64,000 nt of DNA from Streptomyces sp. NRRL F-525 (lineage in GTDB: Bacteria; Actinomycetota; Actinomycetes; Streptomycetales; Streptomycetaceae): the NCBI RefSeq assembly GCF_000716605.1, contig NZ_JNXE01000024.1, forward strand, positions 62,001 to 126,000, in the 5' to 3' direction. This document shows positions 26,229 through 34,278 of this stretch, one piece after another. The position numbers were made by a program, and so were the translations under genes. Positions within the stretch are counted from its first letter, which is position 1; each line of letters begins with the position of its first letter. The notes below the pieces were generated by a model. It was not told the origin of the DNA, searched no databases, and saw only the letters and a program-made list of their open reading frames with translations.

Positions 26229-28777
26229 GAGGCCTGCCTTTCCGGTTGTACGTCAAACACGTCATGCGCGTCGTCTACGGTGCCGTCCGCCGCGCGGAGC
26301 GTGAGCACCATGGTGAGGCCTCCGCCGGGCGTGTCCTCGGCGTTCAGGGTGCCGTTCATCGCCTCGGTGAACCCGCGCGCCACGGCGAGACCGAGTCCGA
26401 CCCCGGCGCCGCGCGGGGCGTCGCCGTAGCGCTGGAAGGGCTCGAAAATGCGGTCCTTGGCCGCGTCCGGGACTCCCGGGCCCCGGTCGACCACCCGTAC
26501 CTCGACACGGTCGGCGATGGCGCTGGCGGACACCAGGACGGTTTCGCCGGGCGGGCTGTACTTGACCGCGTTCTCGACCAGGTTGGCCACCGCCCGCTCC
26601 AGGAGCCCGGGGTCGACGGCCACCATGGGCAGCGTCTCCGGGATGTCGAGTTCGGCGCTGCCTTCGGGGACCCCGCCCAGCGCCATCGGCACGACCTCGT
26701 CGAGGTCGATTTCGCGGATGATCGGCGTGACCGTGCCGGTCTGCAGGCGGGACATGTCGAGCAGGTTGCCCACGAGGTGGTCGAGCCGGTCGGCGCCGTC
26801 CTCGATGCCCTCAAGGAGCTCGGCCTGGTCCTCCTCGGACCACGCCACGTCGTCGGAGCGCAGGGAGGAGACGGCCGCCTTGATGCCGGCGAGCGGGGTC
26901 CGCAGATCGTGGCTCACGGCCGCCAGGAGGGCCGTACGGATGCGATTGCCCTCGGCGAGCGCCCGGGCCTGGTCGGCCTCCTCACGCAGGCGCCTGCGGT
27001 CCAGTACGACGGCTGCCTGGGCGGCGAAGGCGGCCAGCACCCGGCGGTCGGAGGCGGGCAGGACGCGGCCGGTCAGCGCGAGGGCCATGTGGTCGCCGAC
27101 CGGCATGTCCACGTCGCCGTCCTCGGGCCGCTCCAGCGGCGCCCCCACGCCGACCCGGCCGGCGCAGGTCCAGGGCTCCACGTCGCTCTTGCGCTCCAGC
27201 AGGGCCACGGACTCCATGCCGAAGGTCTCCCGGACGCGCTCCAGAAGGGCCTCCAGGCTGGTCTCGCCGCGCAGCACGCTGCCCGCGAGGAACGACAGGA
27301 TCTCGGACTCGGCACGCAGTCTGGCGGCCTGCTGGGTGCGTCGCGCGGCGAGGTCCACCACGGAGGCCACGGACACGGCGACGCCGACGAAGATCGCGAT
27401 GGCGACGATGTTCTTGGGGTCGGCGATCGTCAGCCGGTGCAGCGGGGGCGTGTAGTAGTAGTTCAGCAGGAACGAGCCGAGGGCCGCCGAGACCAGCGCC
27501 GGCAGCAGCCCACCGAGCAGCGCCGCCGCCACCGTCAGCGACAGGAAGAGCAGCATGTCGTTGGCGAGCCCCAGATGGACGGCGTTCAGCAGCAGCGCGA
27601 GCCCCACCGGCCCGACCACCCCGACCAGCCACCCGGAGACGATCCGGGCCCGCCCGAGCCGCGCGCCCCGGGACACGGGCAGCCCGCGCCCCTTGGCGAC
27701 CTCTTCGTGGGTGACGATGTGGACGTCCAGGTCAGGGCCCGACTCGCGGGCGACCGTGGCGCCGACCCCCGGCCCGAAGACGTACTGCCAGGTCTTGCGG
27801 CGCGAGGAGCCGAGGACGATCTGCGTGGCGTTCACCCCGCGCGCGAAGTCGAGCAGCGCGGCCGGGATGTCGTCGCCGACGACGTGGTGGAAGGTGCCGC
27901 CGAGGTCCTCGGCGAGGGTGCGCTGGAGGGCGAGTTCCTTCGGGGAGGCCGAGGTCAGCCCGTCGCTGCGCGAGATGTACACGGCCAGCACCTCGCCGCC
28001 GGCCCCCTTCTCGGCGAGCCGCGCGGCCCGCCGTATCAGCGTCCGCCCTTCGGGCCCGCCGGTCAGCCCTACGACGATCCGCTCGCGGGAACCCCAGATC
28101 GCCGAGACCTGGTGCTCACTGCGGTACTCCTGGAGGTACTCGTCGACCCTGTCGGCCACCCACAACAGCGCCAACTCCCGCAGGGCGGTGAGGTTTCCGG
28201 GCCGGAAGTAGTTCGAGAGGGCCGCGTCGACCTTGTCGGGCTTGTAGATGTTGCCGTGCGCCATCCGGCGGCGGAGCGCCTGGGGCGACATGTCGACGAG
28301 TTCGATCTGATCGGCCCGGCGGACGACCTCGTCCGGCACGGTCTCCTGCTGGCGCACCCCGGTGATCGACTCGACGACGTCGCCGAGGGACTCCAGGTGC
28401 TGGATGTTGACGGTGGACACCACATCGATTCCGGCGGCGAGCAGCTCTTCGATGTCCTGCCAGCGCTTGGTGTTGCGGGAGCCCGGGATGTTGGTGTGGG
28501 CGAGTTCGTCCACCAGGGCGACGGCGGGGGCCCGGCGCAGCACCGCGTCGACGTCCATCTCGGTGAAGACAGTCCCCCGGTAGGCCAGCTCCACGCGCGG
28601 GACCTGCTCCAGGCCGTGCAGCATCACCTCGGTGCGGGCCCTCCCGTGGTGCTCCACGAAGGCGACCACACAGTCGGTGCCCCGCTCCACCCTGCGGTGG
28701 GCCTCGGACAGCATGGCGTACGTCTTGCCGACGCCCGGTGCCGCACCGAGGTAGATCCGAAGCTTGCCGCGTCCCAT
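26225..28777 (-). CDS. kdpD: KdpD-type sensor histidine kinase
   Basis: 850 residues, the usual KdpD size. The N-terminal KdpD domain carries Walker A GAAPGVGKTYAML and DELAHTNIPGSRNTKRWQD. A USP-like domain follows (residues ~250-370, IVVGLTGGPEGRTLIRRAAR, a c-di-AMP-binding module in Firmicute KdpD). Four membrane segments lie at ~395-490, then a GAF domain. The kinase core has the H-box LLAAVSHDLRTPLAGIKAAV, N-box LVENAVKYSP and G-boxes VDRGPGVPD and GVGLGLAVARGF. It acts in the cytoplasmic membrane and is coupled to kdpE by an ATGA overlap. The start at ATG 28777 lies 162 bases from the convergently placed terminator. Confidence 0.95.
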   Translation of the reverse strand: MGRGKLRIYLGAAPGVGKTYAMLSEAHRRVERGTDCVVAFVEHHGRARTEVMLHGLEQVPRVELAYRGTVFTEMDVDAVLRRAPAVALVDELAHTNIPGSRNTKRWQDIEELLAAGIDVVSTVNIQHLESLGDVVESITGVRQQETVPDEVVRRADQIELVDMSPQALRRRMAHGNIYKPDKVDAALSNYFRPGNLTALRELALLWVADRVDEYLQEYRSEHQVSAIWGSRERIVVGLTGGPEGRTLIRRAARLAEKGAGGEVLAVYISRSDGLTSASPKELALQRTLAEDLGGTFHHVVGDDIPAALLDFARGVNATQIVLGSSRRKTWQYVFGPGVGATVARESGPDLDVHIVTHEEVAKGRGLPVSRGARLGRARIVSGWLVGVVGPVGLALLLNAVHLGLANDMLLFLSLTVAAALLGGLLPALVSAALGSFLLNYYYTPPLHRLTIADPKNIVAIAIFVGVAVSVASVVDLAARRTQQAARLRAESEILSFLAGSVLRGETSLEALLERVRETFGMESVALLERKSDVEPWTCAGRVGVGAPLERPEDGDVDMPVGDHMALALTGRVLPASDRRVLAAFAAQAAVVLDRRRLREEADQARALAEGNRIRTALLAAVSHDLRTPLAGIKAAVSSLRSDDVAWSEEDQAELLEGIEDGADRLDHLVGNLLDMSRLQTGTVTPIIREIDLDEVVPMALGGVPEGSAELDIPETLPMVAVDPGLLERAVANLVENAVKYSPPGETVLVSASAIADRVEVRVVDRGPGVPDAAKDRIFEPFQRYGDAPRGAGVGLGLAVARGFTEAMNGTLNAEDTPGGGLTMVLTLRAADGTVDDAHDVFDVQPERQAS

Positions 28778-28881
28778 GGCCCCATTGTCTTCCCGTCACA
28801 CCTGTGTACGCAGCGTCGACTTTACGGCCAATAAGTCCGACAAATGGGGTGACGAGTACGCCCGGGGACGTCTTTGACACA

Positions 28882-28919
28882 ACCCTGATGCCCGTACGGC
28901 ACCGTACGGGCATCAGGGT
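28882..28919 (-). terminator. Terminator of the alginate-lyase-family gene
   Basis: ACCCTGATGCCCGTACGG and its exact reverse complement are separated by two bases, giving an 18-pair stem. It starts 19 bases past the end of the minus-strand lyase gene and insulates kdpD from it. Confidence 0.9.
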
Positions 28920-28938
28920 CCGGCGGTGTTCAGGATGT

Positions 28939-30141
28939 TCAGTTGGGGTTGTCGCCGTGGGTGAGCGTCTCCCAGGCCACGAAGAGGTTGTTCGTGCCCG
29001 CCGGGCGGTTGTTCAGGGTGAGCGTCTGGGTGTTGGTCATCGCGATGCCCAGGCGGTTGTGCAGGGCGTTGTAGCCGACCTCGGTGACCGGCCCGAGCCC
29101 GAGGGTCAGCGACCCACCGCACAGCCAGCTCGGGACGGCCGTGCCCAGCTGGTACTTGGCCTGGAACCCGAGCGCCTGCCGCAGCCGCTCCCCCACGTCG
29201 GTGCCGTAGAGGTCGGTGCCCTGGATCCGGCTGGTCTCGGCGACGTGCGAGATCGACGAGAGGCCGTACCCGGTGTGCGTGAAGTCGCGGCACGTCTCCT
29301 GGGTGAGCCCGGTGACGAAGGTCGACTGGCCCTGCCAGTAACTGACGATCTTCGCCGTGGTGTTGAGGTTCTGGCTCGGCACGGTCTTCGGTACGGAACC
29401 GTCCGAGGCGAGGTAGATGTACGCGGCCGTCCGCGTCCGGAAGAGCGCCATGGCCTTGTCGTACGACGTCTTGTCCTCCAGGAAGACGGAGATGCCGACG
29501 GCGGCGTCCATCATCGTCAGCTCCCAGTTCCCGTTGGAATTGGAGCCGTTGATGATCTCGGGCAGGTAGACGTTGCGCAGCATGGTCGCGAAGCGGGCCG
29601 AGTTGGTCCAGGTCCCGGTGTACGTGTACTTGATGATCTCGGCGGCCTTGGGCCAGGAGGCGCCGGCCCAGCCGGTCTGCAGGGGCGCGTTGCTGTTGGT
29701 GTGGCTGGTGATCGTGGCCGACCAGGCGTCCATGATCTCGATGGCCTTCTGGGCGTAGCGCGCGTCCTTGGTGATGTACCAGGCGAGCGCGTCGGTGTAG
29801 GCCGCGATCGCGTCCTCGCGCTCGTCGGTGCAGCCGTAGTTGGGGTTGGAGTACGAGCCGCACTCGACGACGGCTCTGGGCTTCGGGGTGCGGCTCAGGC
29901 TCGCGTAGGAGCTGGCCATCATCTGGTCGTAGGCACCCTTCCAGGGCTGGGCGCCGGCGAGGACCTCGGTGCGGGCGAAGTCCAGCTGGCTCCTGGAGAC
30001 GTCGACTCCGGGGTGGACGAAGGTGGCGGGGGCCGCCTGGGCGGCGGTGCCTGGCTGGGCGAAGAAGCCCAGGACCAGGGCGGTGACGACGGAGAGCAGG
30101 GCAGCGCGGCGCACGGTGACTCCGTTCTCGTATGTGAACAC
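28939..30141 (-). CDS. Secreted alginate-lyase-family (helical barrel) protein
   Basis: 400 residues. A signal peptide is clear (VRRAALLSVVTALVLGFFAQ, cleavage after GTAAQA). GTG 30141 is preceded by GAGGG at good spacing; a second GTG at 30114 with GGAG before it would give a shorter signal peptide and is equally possible. The mature part is an alpha/alpha-barrel of the alginate lyase type (PL5-like): SRSQLDFARTEVLAGAQPW, DALAWYITKDARYAQKAIEI, NGNWELTMMDAAVGISVFLED, and RDFTHTGYGLSSISHVAETSR, which carries the conserved His and Tyr. Streptomyces homologues are typically annotated alginate lyase or hypothetical. The true polysaccharide substrate is uncertain. Monocistronic, with its own terminator. 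Confidence 0.85.
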   Translation of the reverse strand: MFTYENGVTVRRAALLSVVTALVLGFFAQPGTAAQAAPATFVHPGVDVSRSQLDFARTEVLAGAQPWKGAYDQMMASSYASLSRTPKPRAVVECGSYSNPNYGCTDEREDAIAAYTDALAWYITKDARYAQKAIEIMDAWSATITSHTNSNAPLQTGWAGASWPKAAEIIKYTYTGTWTNSARFATMLRNVYLPEIINGSNSNGNWELTMMDAAVGISVFLEDKTSYDKAMALFRTRTAAYIYLASDGSVPKTVPSQNLNTTAKIVSYWQGQSTFVTGLTQETCRDFTHTGYGLSSISHVAETSRIQGTDLYGTDVGERLRQALGFQAKYQLGTAVPSWLCGGSLTLGLGPVTEVGYNALHNRLGIAMTNTQTLTLNNRPAGTNNLFVAWETLTHGDNPN

Positions 30142-30216
30142 AGAGCACCCTCATGAACTTGGGCGTTGAGCCGAGACCATAGGTACGGACCAATGAGCCG
30201 TCAAGAGTGCGCGCAC

Positions 30217-30258
30217 GACGAAGGGCCGCACCCCGGGGAGGGGTACGGCCCTTTCGTC
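30217..30258 (-). terminator. Terminator of the dut/DUF3710 operon
   Basis: GACGAAGGGCCG (30217-30228) pairs with CGGCCCTTTCGTC (30246-30258) with one bulge. It begins 15 bases beyond the stop of the DUF3710 gene on the minus strand. Confidence 0.8.
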
Positions 30259-30272
30259 TACGTCTGTTCCAA

Positions 30273-31028
30273 CTAGCGGATCTCGGTGACCTCCGGCCCG
30301 CGCTGCAGCTGGCCCATGCCGCCGGAGAAGCGGGAACCCGCCTCTTCCTGCTGGACGCCCTCGGGGACCATCTGGGCGTCGTTCGGCAGCTTCAGGACGA
30401 TCGGGTCGCGGGGCGCCATCGGGCCCTCGCCGCGCACGACGACCGTGTCCCGGAAGATCTGCTCCAGCAGCCCGGCCGCCTGCGGCTGCACCGCGCCCTG
30501 CCCGGAGATCACCCCGCGCAGGAACCAGCGCGAACCGTCCACGCCGACGAACCGCACGACCTGGAACCCGCCCGTGCCGTCCGGCAGTTGCACCGGAACC
30601 TGCGCGCGCAGCTCCCAGCCCAGCGGCCCCTCGACCTCGTCGACGATGCCGCCCTGCTGGGTGATGCCGCTGGCGATCTCCTCGCGGACCTCACCCCAGA
30701 TGCCCTCGCGCTTGGGCGCGGCGAAGGCCTGCAACTGGATGGCACTGTCCTTGAGGACCACGGTGGCGGCGACGATCGCGTCGCCCGCGACCTCGACCCG
30801 CAACTCCATGCCGTCGACTCCCGGCACGAACAGACCGCCCAGGTCCACCCGGCCCTCGGCGGGGTCGCCGATCTCCGAGTCGTCCCAGGGTCCGTCGGGG
30901 CGGGGCTCCGGCTCGAGCTTCACGCGCTCGACCGACTCGTCCGCCTCAGTGTCGACGTCGTCGACGACCTGCTCGGCCTCGCTCGCCGCGTCCTCGGCGG
31001 CAGTGCCCTTCTTGCGACGTCCGAACAC
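30273..31028 (-). CDS. DUF3710 protein
   Basis: 251 residues. I place the start at GTG 31028, preceded by GGAAGGA and giving MFGRRKKG; the ATG at 31076 lies inside dut and lacks a site. The N-terminal 50 residues are acidic and disordered. The remainder is a soluble alpha/beta domain (VDLGGLFVPGVDGMELRVEV, GFQVVRFVGVDGSRWFLRGV, LEQIFRDTVVVRG). The family is actinobacterial and of unknown function, constantly found directly after dut. Here one base separates the dut stop from the GTG, so translation is coupled. Confidence 0.88.
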   Translation of the reverse strand: MFGRRKKGTAAEDAASEAEQVVDDVDTEADESVERVKLEPEPRPDGPWDDSEIGDPAEGRVDLGGLFVPGVDGMELRVEVAGDAIVAATVVLKDSAIQLQAFAAPKREGIWGEVREEIASGITQQGGIVDEVEGPLGWELRAQVPVQLPDGTGGFQVVRFVGVDGSRWFLRGVISGQGAVQPQAAGLLEQIFRDTVVVRGEGPMAPRDPIVLKLPNDAQMVPEGVQQEEAGSRFSGGMGQLQRGPEVTEIR

Positions 31029-31029
31029 G

Positions 31030-31545
31030 TCACTGTCCTTCCCGGTCGGATACGACCGAAGCGTATCGATTCCCACCCGTGGTGCCGCCCACGGCGGCGT
31101 GACCGCCGGTGGACCCGAAGCCCCCCTCGGCCCGCGCCGATTCGGGAAGTTCCGCGACCTCCTGGAAGCGGACCCTCTCGACCTGCTGGACGACCAGCTG
31201 GGCGATCCGGTCGAAGCGCTCGAACCGAACCGACTCGTACGGGTCGAGATTCACCACGATCACCTTGATCTCCCCACGGTACCCGGCATCAACCGTCCCC
31301 GGGGCATTCACCAGGGCAACACCACAGCGGGCGGCGAGCCCCGAACGAGGGTGCACGAAGGCCGCGTACCCCTCCGGGAGAGCGATAGACACCCCCGTGG
31401 GCAGTACGGCCCGTTCACCCGGCTTCAGTTCCCGGCTCTCGGTGGTCCGCAGATCGGCTCCCGCGTCACCGGGATGCTCGTACGACGGAAGCGGTACGTC
31501 CGGGTCGACGCGCCGGATCGACACGTCCAGAGAACTACGGCTCAC
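31030..31545 (-). CDS. dut: dUTP diphosphatase (dUTPase)
   Basis: 171 residues; hydrolyses dUTP to dUMP and pyrophosphate, keeping uracil out of DNA and feeding thymidylate synthesis. All five trimeric dUTPase motifs are visible: AGADLR, HPRSGLA, GTVDAGYRGEIKV (with the catalytic Asp), RIAQLVVQ and the C-terminal P-loop-like GGFGSTGGH. It overlaps the stop of the upstream hotdog thioesterase gene by four bases and is followed immediately by the DUF3710 gene. Confidence 0.97.
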   Translation of the reverse strand: MSRSSLDVSIRRVDPDVPLPSYEHPGDAGADLRTTESRELKPGERAVLPTGVSIALPEGYAAFVHPRSGLAARCGVALVNAPGTVDAGYRGEIKVIVVNLDPYESVRFERFDRIAQLVVQQVERVRFQEVAELPESARAEGGFGSTGGHAAVGGTTGGNRYASVVSDREGQ

Positions 31546-32126
31546 GGGTTCACCTCGAAGGCACGGGTACGCCGGACCTGGTCCGGGTCGTCCATGGCGG
31601 CCCGGATCTCCTGCGGGCGGCCGTTGTCGATGAAGTGGTCGACCTTCACCTCGACGAAGAGGGCGTCGGCGCGCACGGCGACGGGCCCGTCGGGGCCGCC
31701 GATGCGTCCGGTGGCGGTCGAGTAGATCTTCCGGCCGGCCACGGCCGTCACCTCGGCCTCCAGGTACAGCACGGTGTCCACGGGCACCGGCCGCACGAAG
31801 TCGGTCTCCAGGCGCCCGGTCACCGCGATCGTCCGCAGCAGCCAGTTCAGCGAGCCGAGGGTCTCGTCCAGTGCGCTGGCGAGCACTCCGCCGTGCGCGA
31901 GGCCCGGGGCGCCCTGGTGGGCGGCCCGCACGGTGAACTCGGCGGTGATGGTGACGCCCTCACCGGCCCGCGCCTCCAGGTGCAGCCCGTGCGGCTGGTC
32001 GCCGCCACACCCGAAACACTGTTCGTAGTGCGCACCGAGCAACTCGCCCGGCGCGGGCGCGTCAGGGTGCCGCACCGGTTTCACGGCGTCGGACGGAGGC
32101 TTAAGAGCTGGAGAAGTACCACTCAC
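31542..32126 (-). CDS. PaaI-type hotdog-fold thioesterase
   Basis: 194 residues from GTG 32126; an ATG at 32186 would overlap the start of the divergent gene and has no ribosome site. The hotdog core contains HGLHLEARAGEGVTITAEF, HQGAPGLAHGGVLASALDE (HGG-A/D-E acyl-CoA thioesterase motif) and TGRLETDFVRPVPVDTVLYL. A CFGCGGDQPHG motif near residue 38 is typical of the actinobacterial branch. The probable activity is acyl-CoA hydrolysis in the cytoplasm. The substrate is unknown. Confidence 0.85.
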   Translation of the reverse strand: MSGTSPALKPPSDAVKPVRHPDAPAPGELLGAHYEQCFGCGGDQPHGLHLEARAGEGVTITAEFTVRAAHQGAPGLAHGGVLASALDETLGSLNWLLRTIAVTGRLETDFVRPVPVDTVLYLEAEVTAVAGRKIYSTATGRIGGPDGPVAVRADALFVEVKVDHFIDNGRPQEIRAAMDDPDQVRRTRAFEVNP

Positions 32127-32184
32127 AGCCGCAGACCTTACCCGCGCGTCGGCACCTTCCGGACACCGTGCCAAGCTTGGCTCC

Positions 32185-32649
32185 ATGCAGCTTTCCGCCT
32201 CCCCCTACGACGAGCGCCTCACCGCCCCCCGTTCGTGGTGGTTCATCTCGTTCCTGGTCGGCGTCTCCTTCGCCCTGATCCTGCTGCCCTTCGGCACCCT
32301 GCCGCTCCTCGGCGGCCTGGTCGGCGGCACCGCGGTCGCGTCCGTGATGGCCAGTTCCTACGGCTCGCTCCGCATCCGGATCGTGGGCGACCAGCTGATC
32401 GCGGGCGAGGCGAAGATCCCGGTGACGGCCCTGGGCGAGGCGGAGATCCTGGACCCGGAGGAGGCCCGCGCCTGGCGGACCTACAAGGCCGACACCCGCG
32501 CCTTCCTGCTGCTGCGCTCGTACATCCCGAGGGCACTGCGCGTCGAGGTCACCGACCCGGACGACCCGACGCCGTACCTGTATCTGTCGACCCGCGAGCC
32601 GGAGCGGCTGGCGGAGGCCCTGAAGACGGCCCGCGCGGCAGCCGTCTAG
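32185..32649 (+). CDS. DUF3093 membrane protein
   Basis: 154 residues. Two membrane spans lie at residues ~17-60 (WWFISFLVGVSFALILLPFG, LLGGLVGGTAVASVM), followed by a soluble PH-like domain (LRIRIVGDQLIAGEAKIPV, RAFLLLRSYIPRALRVEV, PYLYLSTREPERLAEAL). Unknown function, actinobacterial. No clear Shine-Dalgarno precedes the ATG, so the message may be leaderless. Divergent from the dut operon. Confidence 0.85.
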   Translation: MQLSASPYDERLTAPRSWWFISFLVGVSFALILLPFGTLPLLGGLVGGTAVASVMASSYGSLRIRIVGDQLIAGEAKIPVTALGEAEILDPEEARAWRTYKADTRAFLLLRSYIPRALRVEVTDPDDPTPYLYLSTREPERLAEALKTARAAAV

Positions 32650-32655
32650 GACCTT

Positions 32656-33573
32656 TCAGCGACCGAGTTCCTTCGGGATCTCACCCATCCGCAGCGGGTC
32701 CGGCGGGGCCTCCAGGGGCGGCAGTTCGGGCAGCGCGTCCCACGGGACCTGGGCCTTGCGCAGGTCCTTGCGGATGCGCTCGGCGAGCTTCCTGGTGTCC
32801 CGGCGGTTCATGACCGCTCCGACGGCGGCGCCGACCATGAAGGGCATCAGGTTCGGCAAATCCCGAACCATGCGTTTCATGATCTGCTGACGCAGCTCGC
32901 GCTTCATGTGACCGTTCAGCGCGGCGCTCATGGTCGACGGCTTGGTCACGTCGATACCGCGCTCCCCGGACCAGGAGTTCAGATACGTGGTGCTGCGCTG
33001 CCGGAGGTCGCCGGGCGGACGGGCGCCGTAGACCTCGTAGAGCTCGGCGATCAGTTTCAGCTCGATCGCGGCGACGCCGGTGATCTCGGCGGCCAGTTCG
33101 GTGGGCATGGCGGGCGGCACCGGCAGCATCGCCGCGGCGCCGATGCCCGCGCCGACGGTGGACGTCGCGTTGGCCGCGCCCGCCACCAGTTTGTCGGCGA
33201 GCTGTTCGGGGCCGAGGCCCGGGAACTGCCGCCGAAGCGCCTGAAGGTCCCGTACGGGGATCCGCGGGGCGATGTCGATGATCCGGTCGGCGAGGTACGC
33301 CAGACCGGCCCTGGCCCGGCTGCCGCCCTTACGGACGCCTTCCCTGGCCTTGTCCCGGATCACCGCCGCCCGTCGTTTCGCGACGGGGGCGGCTGCGGGA
33401 ACGTCCGCCGGCACCGGGAGGTCAGCCCGGTCGGCCGCCGGTTCGAGCGAGGCTGATCCAGTGTCGGATGAGCCCCGCTCGTCGTCACGCGCGCCATGAG
33501 GGCCGTCTGTCGGCCCTTCGTCCGCTCCCGGCCTGCGGGAGCGGCGCTTCCAGGGTGGGGTCGAGCCAGTCAC
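32656..33573 (-). CDS. EcsC-like hypothetical protein
   Basis: 305 residues. The N-terminal ~80 residues are charged and disordered. The central part has two glycine/alanine-rich amphipathic or membrane-inserting helices (ANATSTVGAGIGAAAMLPVP, LPNLMPFMVGAAVGAVMNRR) and helices resembling EcsC-family proteins (AAEITGVAAIELKLIAELYEV). No catalytic motif. It ends 6 bases from the stop of the convergent DUF3093 gene and lies 13 bases after the DUF4193 gene, probably in one transcript with it. Function unknown. Confidence 0.7.
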   Translation of the reverse strand: MTGSTPPWKRRSRRPGADEGPTDGPHGARDDERGSSDTGSASLEPAADRADLPVPADVPAAAPVAKRRAAVIRDKAREGVRKGGSRARAGLAYLADRIIDIAPRIPVRDLQALRRQFPGLGPEQLADKLVAGAANATSTVGAGIGAAAMLPVPPAMPTELAAEITGVAAIELKLIAELYEVYGARPPGDLRQRSTTYLNSWSGERGIDVTKPSTMSAALNGHMKRELRQQIMKRMVRDLPNLMPFMVGAAVGAVMNRRDTRKLAERIRKDLRKAQVPWDALPELPPLEAPPDPLRMGEIPKELGR

Positions 33574-33586
33574 GGCCGACCCCTCC

Positions 33587-33883
33587 TCAGTCGCAGTCGC
33601 GGCAGATCGGCTGGCCGTTCTTCTCGCGGGCCAGCTGGCTGCGGTGGTGCACCAGGAAGCAGCTCATGCAAGTGAACTCGTCCTGCTGCTTGGGCAGCAC
33701 CCGGACGGCCAGCTCTTCGTTCGAGAGGTCCGCTCCGGGCAGCTCGAGGCCCTCGGCGGCCTCGAATTCGTCGACGTCCACTGCGGAAGTCGACTTGTCG
33801 TTCCTACGCGCCTTGAGTTCTTCAAGGCTGTCCGAGTCGACGTCGTCGTCGGTCTTGCGTGGGGTGTCGTAATCCGTTGCCAT
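33587..33883 (-). CDS. DUF4193 zinc-ribbon protein
   Basis: 98 residues from ATG 33883, with GGGGGAG upstream. An acidic N-terminal half (DDDVDSDSLEELKARRND) precedes a C-terminal zinc ribbon, CMSC-x17-CRDC. This family is near universal in actinobacteria and resembles the RNA-polymerase-associated small zinc proteins (DksA/RbpA-like size). The actual function is not established to my knowledge. Confidence 0.9.
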   Translation of the reverse strand: MATDYDTPRKTDDDVDSDSLEELKARRNDKSTSAVDVDEFEAAEGLELPGADLSNEELAVRVLPKQQDEFTCMSCFLVHHRSQLAREKNGQPICRDCD

Positions 33884-34278
33884 GTCGCGCTCTCCCCCTC
33901 TGGGTGTCTGCGGTGTCTCCAGCGCACGTAACGCGTGAGAGGCCGGACTTGTGCCCGACCTGAGGCGGAGATTTTGCCTCACATCAAGGTCTGTTACTCA
34001 ATCGACACCCAACCGGACCCCTCAAGAGTGATCGGCTTGGATGGCGAAGGGGACCGTACACGGTCCTCGTGCCGCTCTTCAAAGGCACCTCATCGTGTAC
34101 TTCCCGTGATCAAGACCCCCGAAAACCCGGATTTTCCCGGCTTTCCGACAGGGTGCATGATCACGGAGAGTAGATGGCCTGAAAATCGCGCTTGTGATCG
34201 ATCACACACGGGGCTGCCGGAGAAGCGGCCAGAAAATTCCGCGCAAAGCGAACATCCTCGTGTGTCGGCGACATGATC
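33884..34278. other. Intergenic region between cutS and the DUF4193 gene
   Basis: About 395 bases with no supported gene, less G+C rich than its surroundings. It must contain the promoter of the DUF4193 gene and the end of the cutRS transcript. Visible elements are a small hairpin TGAGGC/GCCTCA near 33960-33980, several TGATCA/ATGATCAC palindromes, and a perfect 14-base palindrome described separately. Confidence 0.6.
34193..34206. promoter_or_regulatory. Perfect 14-bp palindrome TGTGATCGATCACA
   Basis: TGTGATCGATCACA is fully self-complementary. It has Crp/FNR-like TGTGA/TCACA arms, but a four-base rather than a six-base spacer. It lies 73 bases beyond cutS and 310 bases upstream of the DUF4193 start. 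It may be a regulator site; no factor can be named. Confidence 0.35.

Noticed and set aside
26246..28834. 862-codon open frame antisense to kdpD
   Set aside because: Same compositional artefact; kdpD has every kinase motif and coupling to kdpE.
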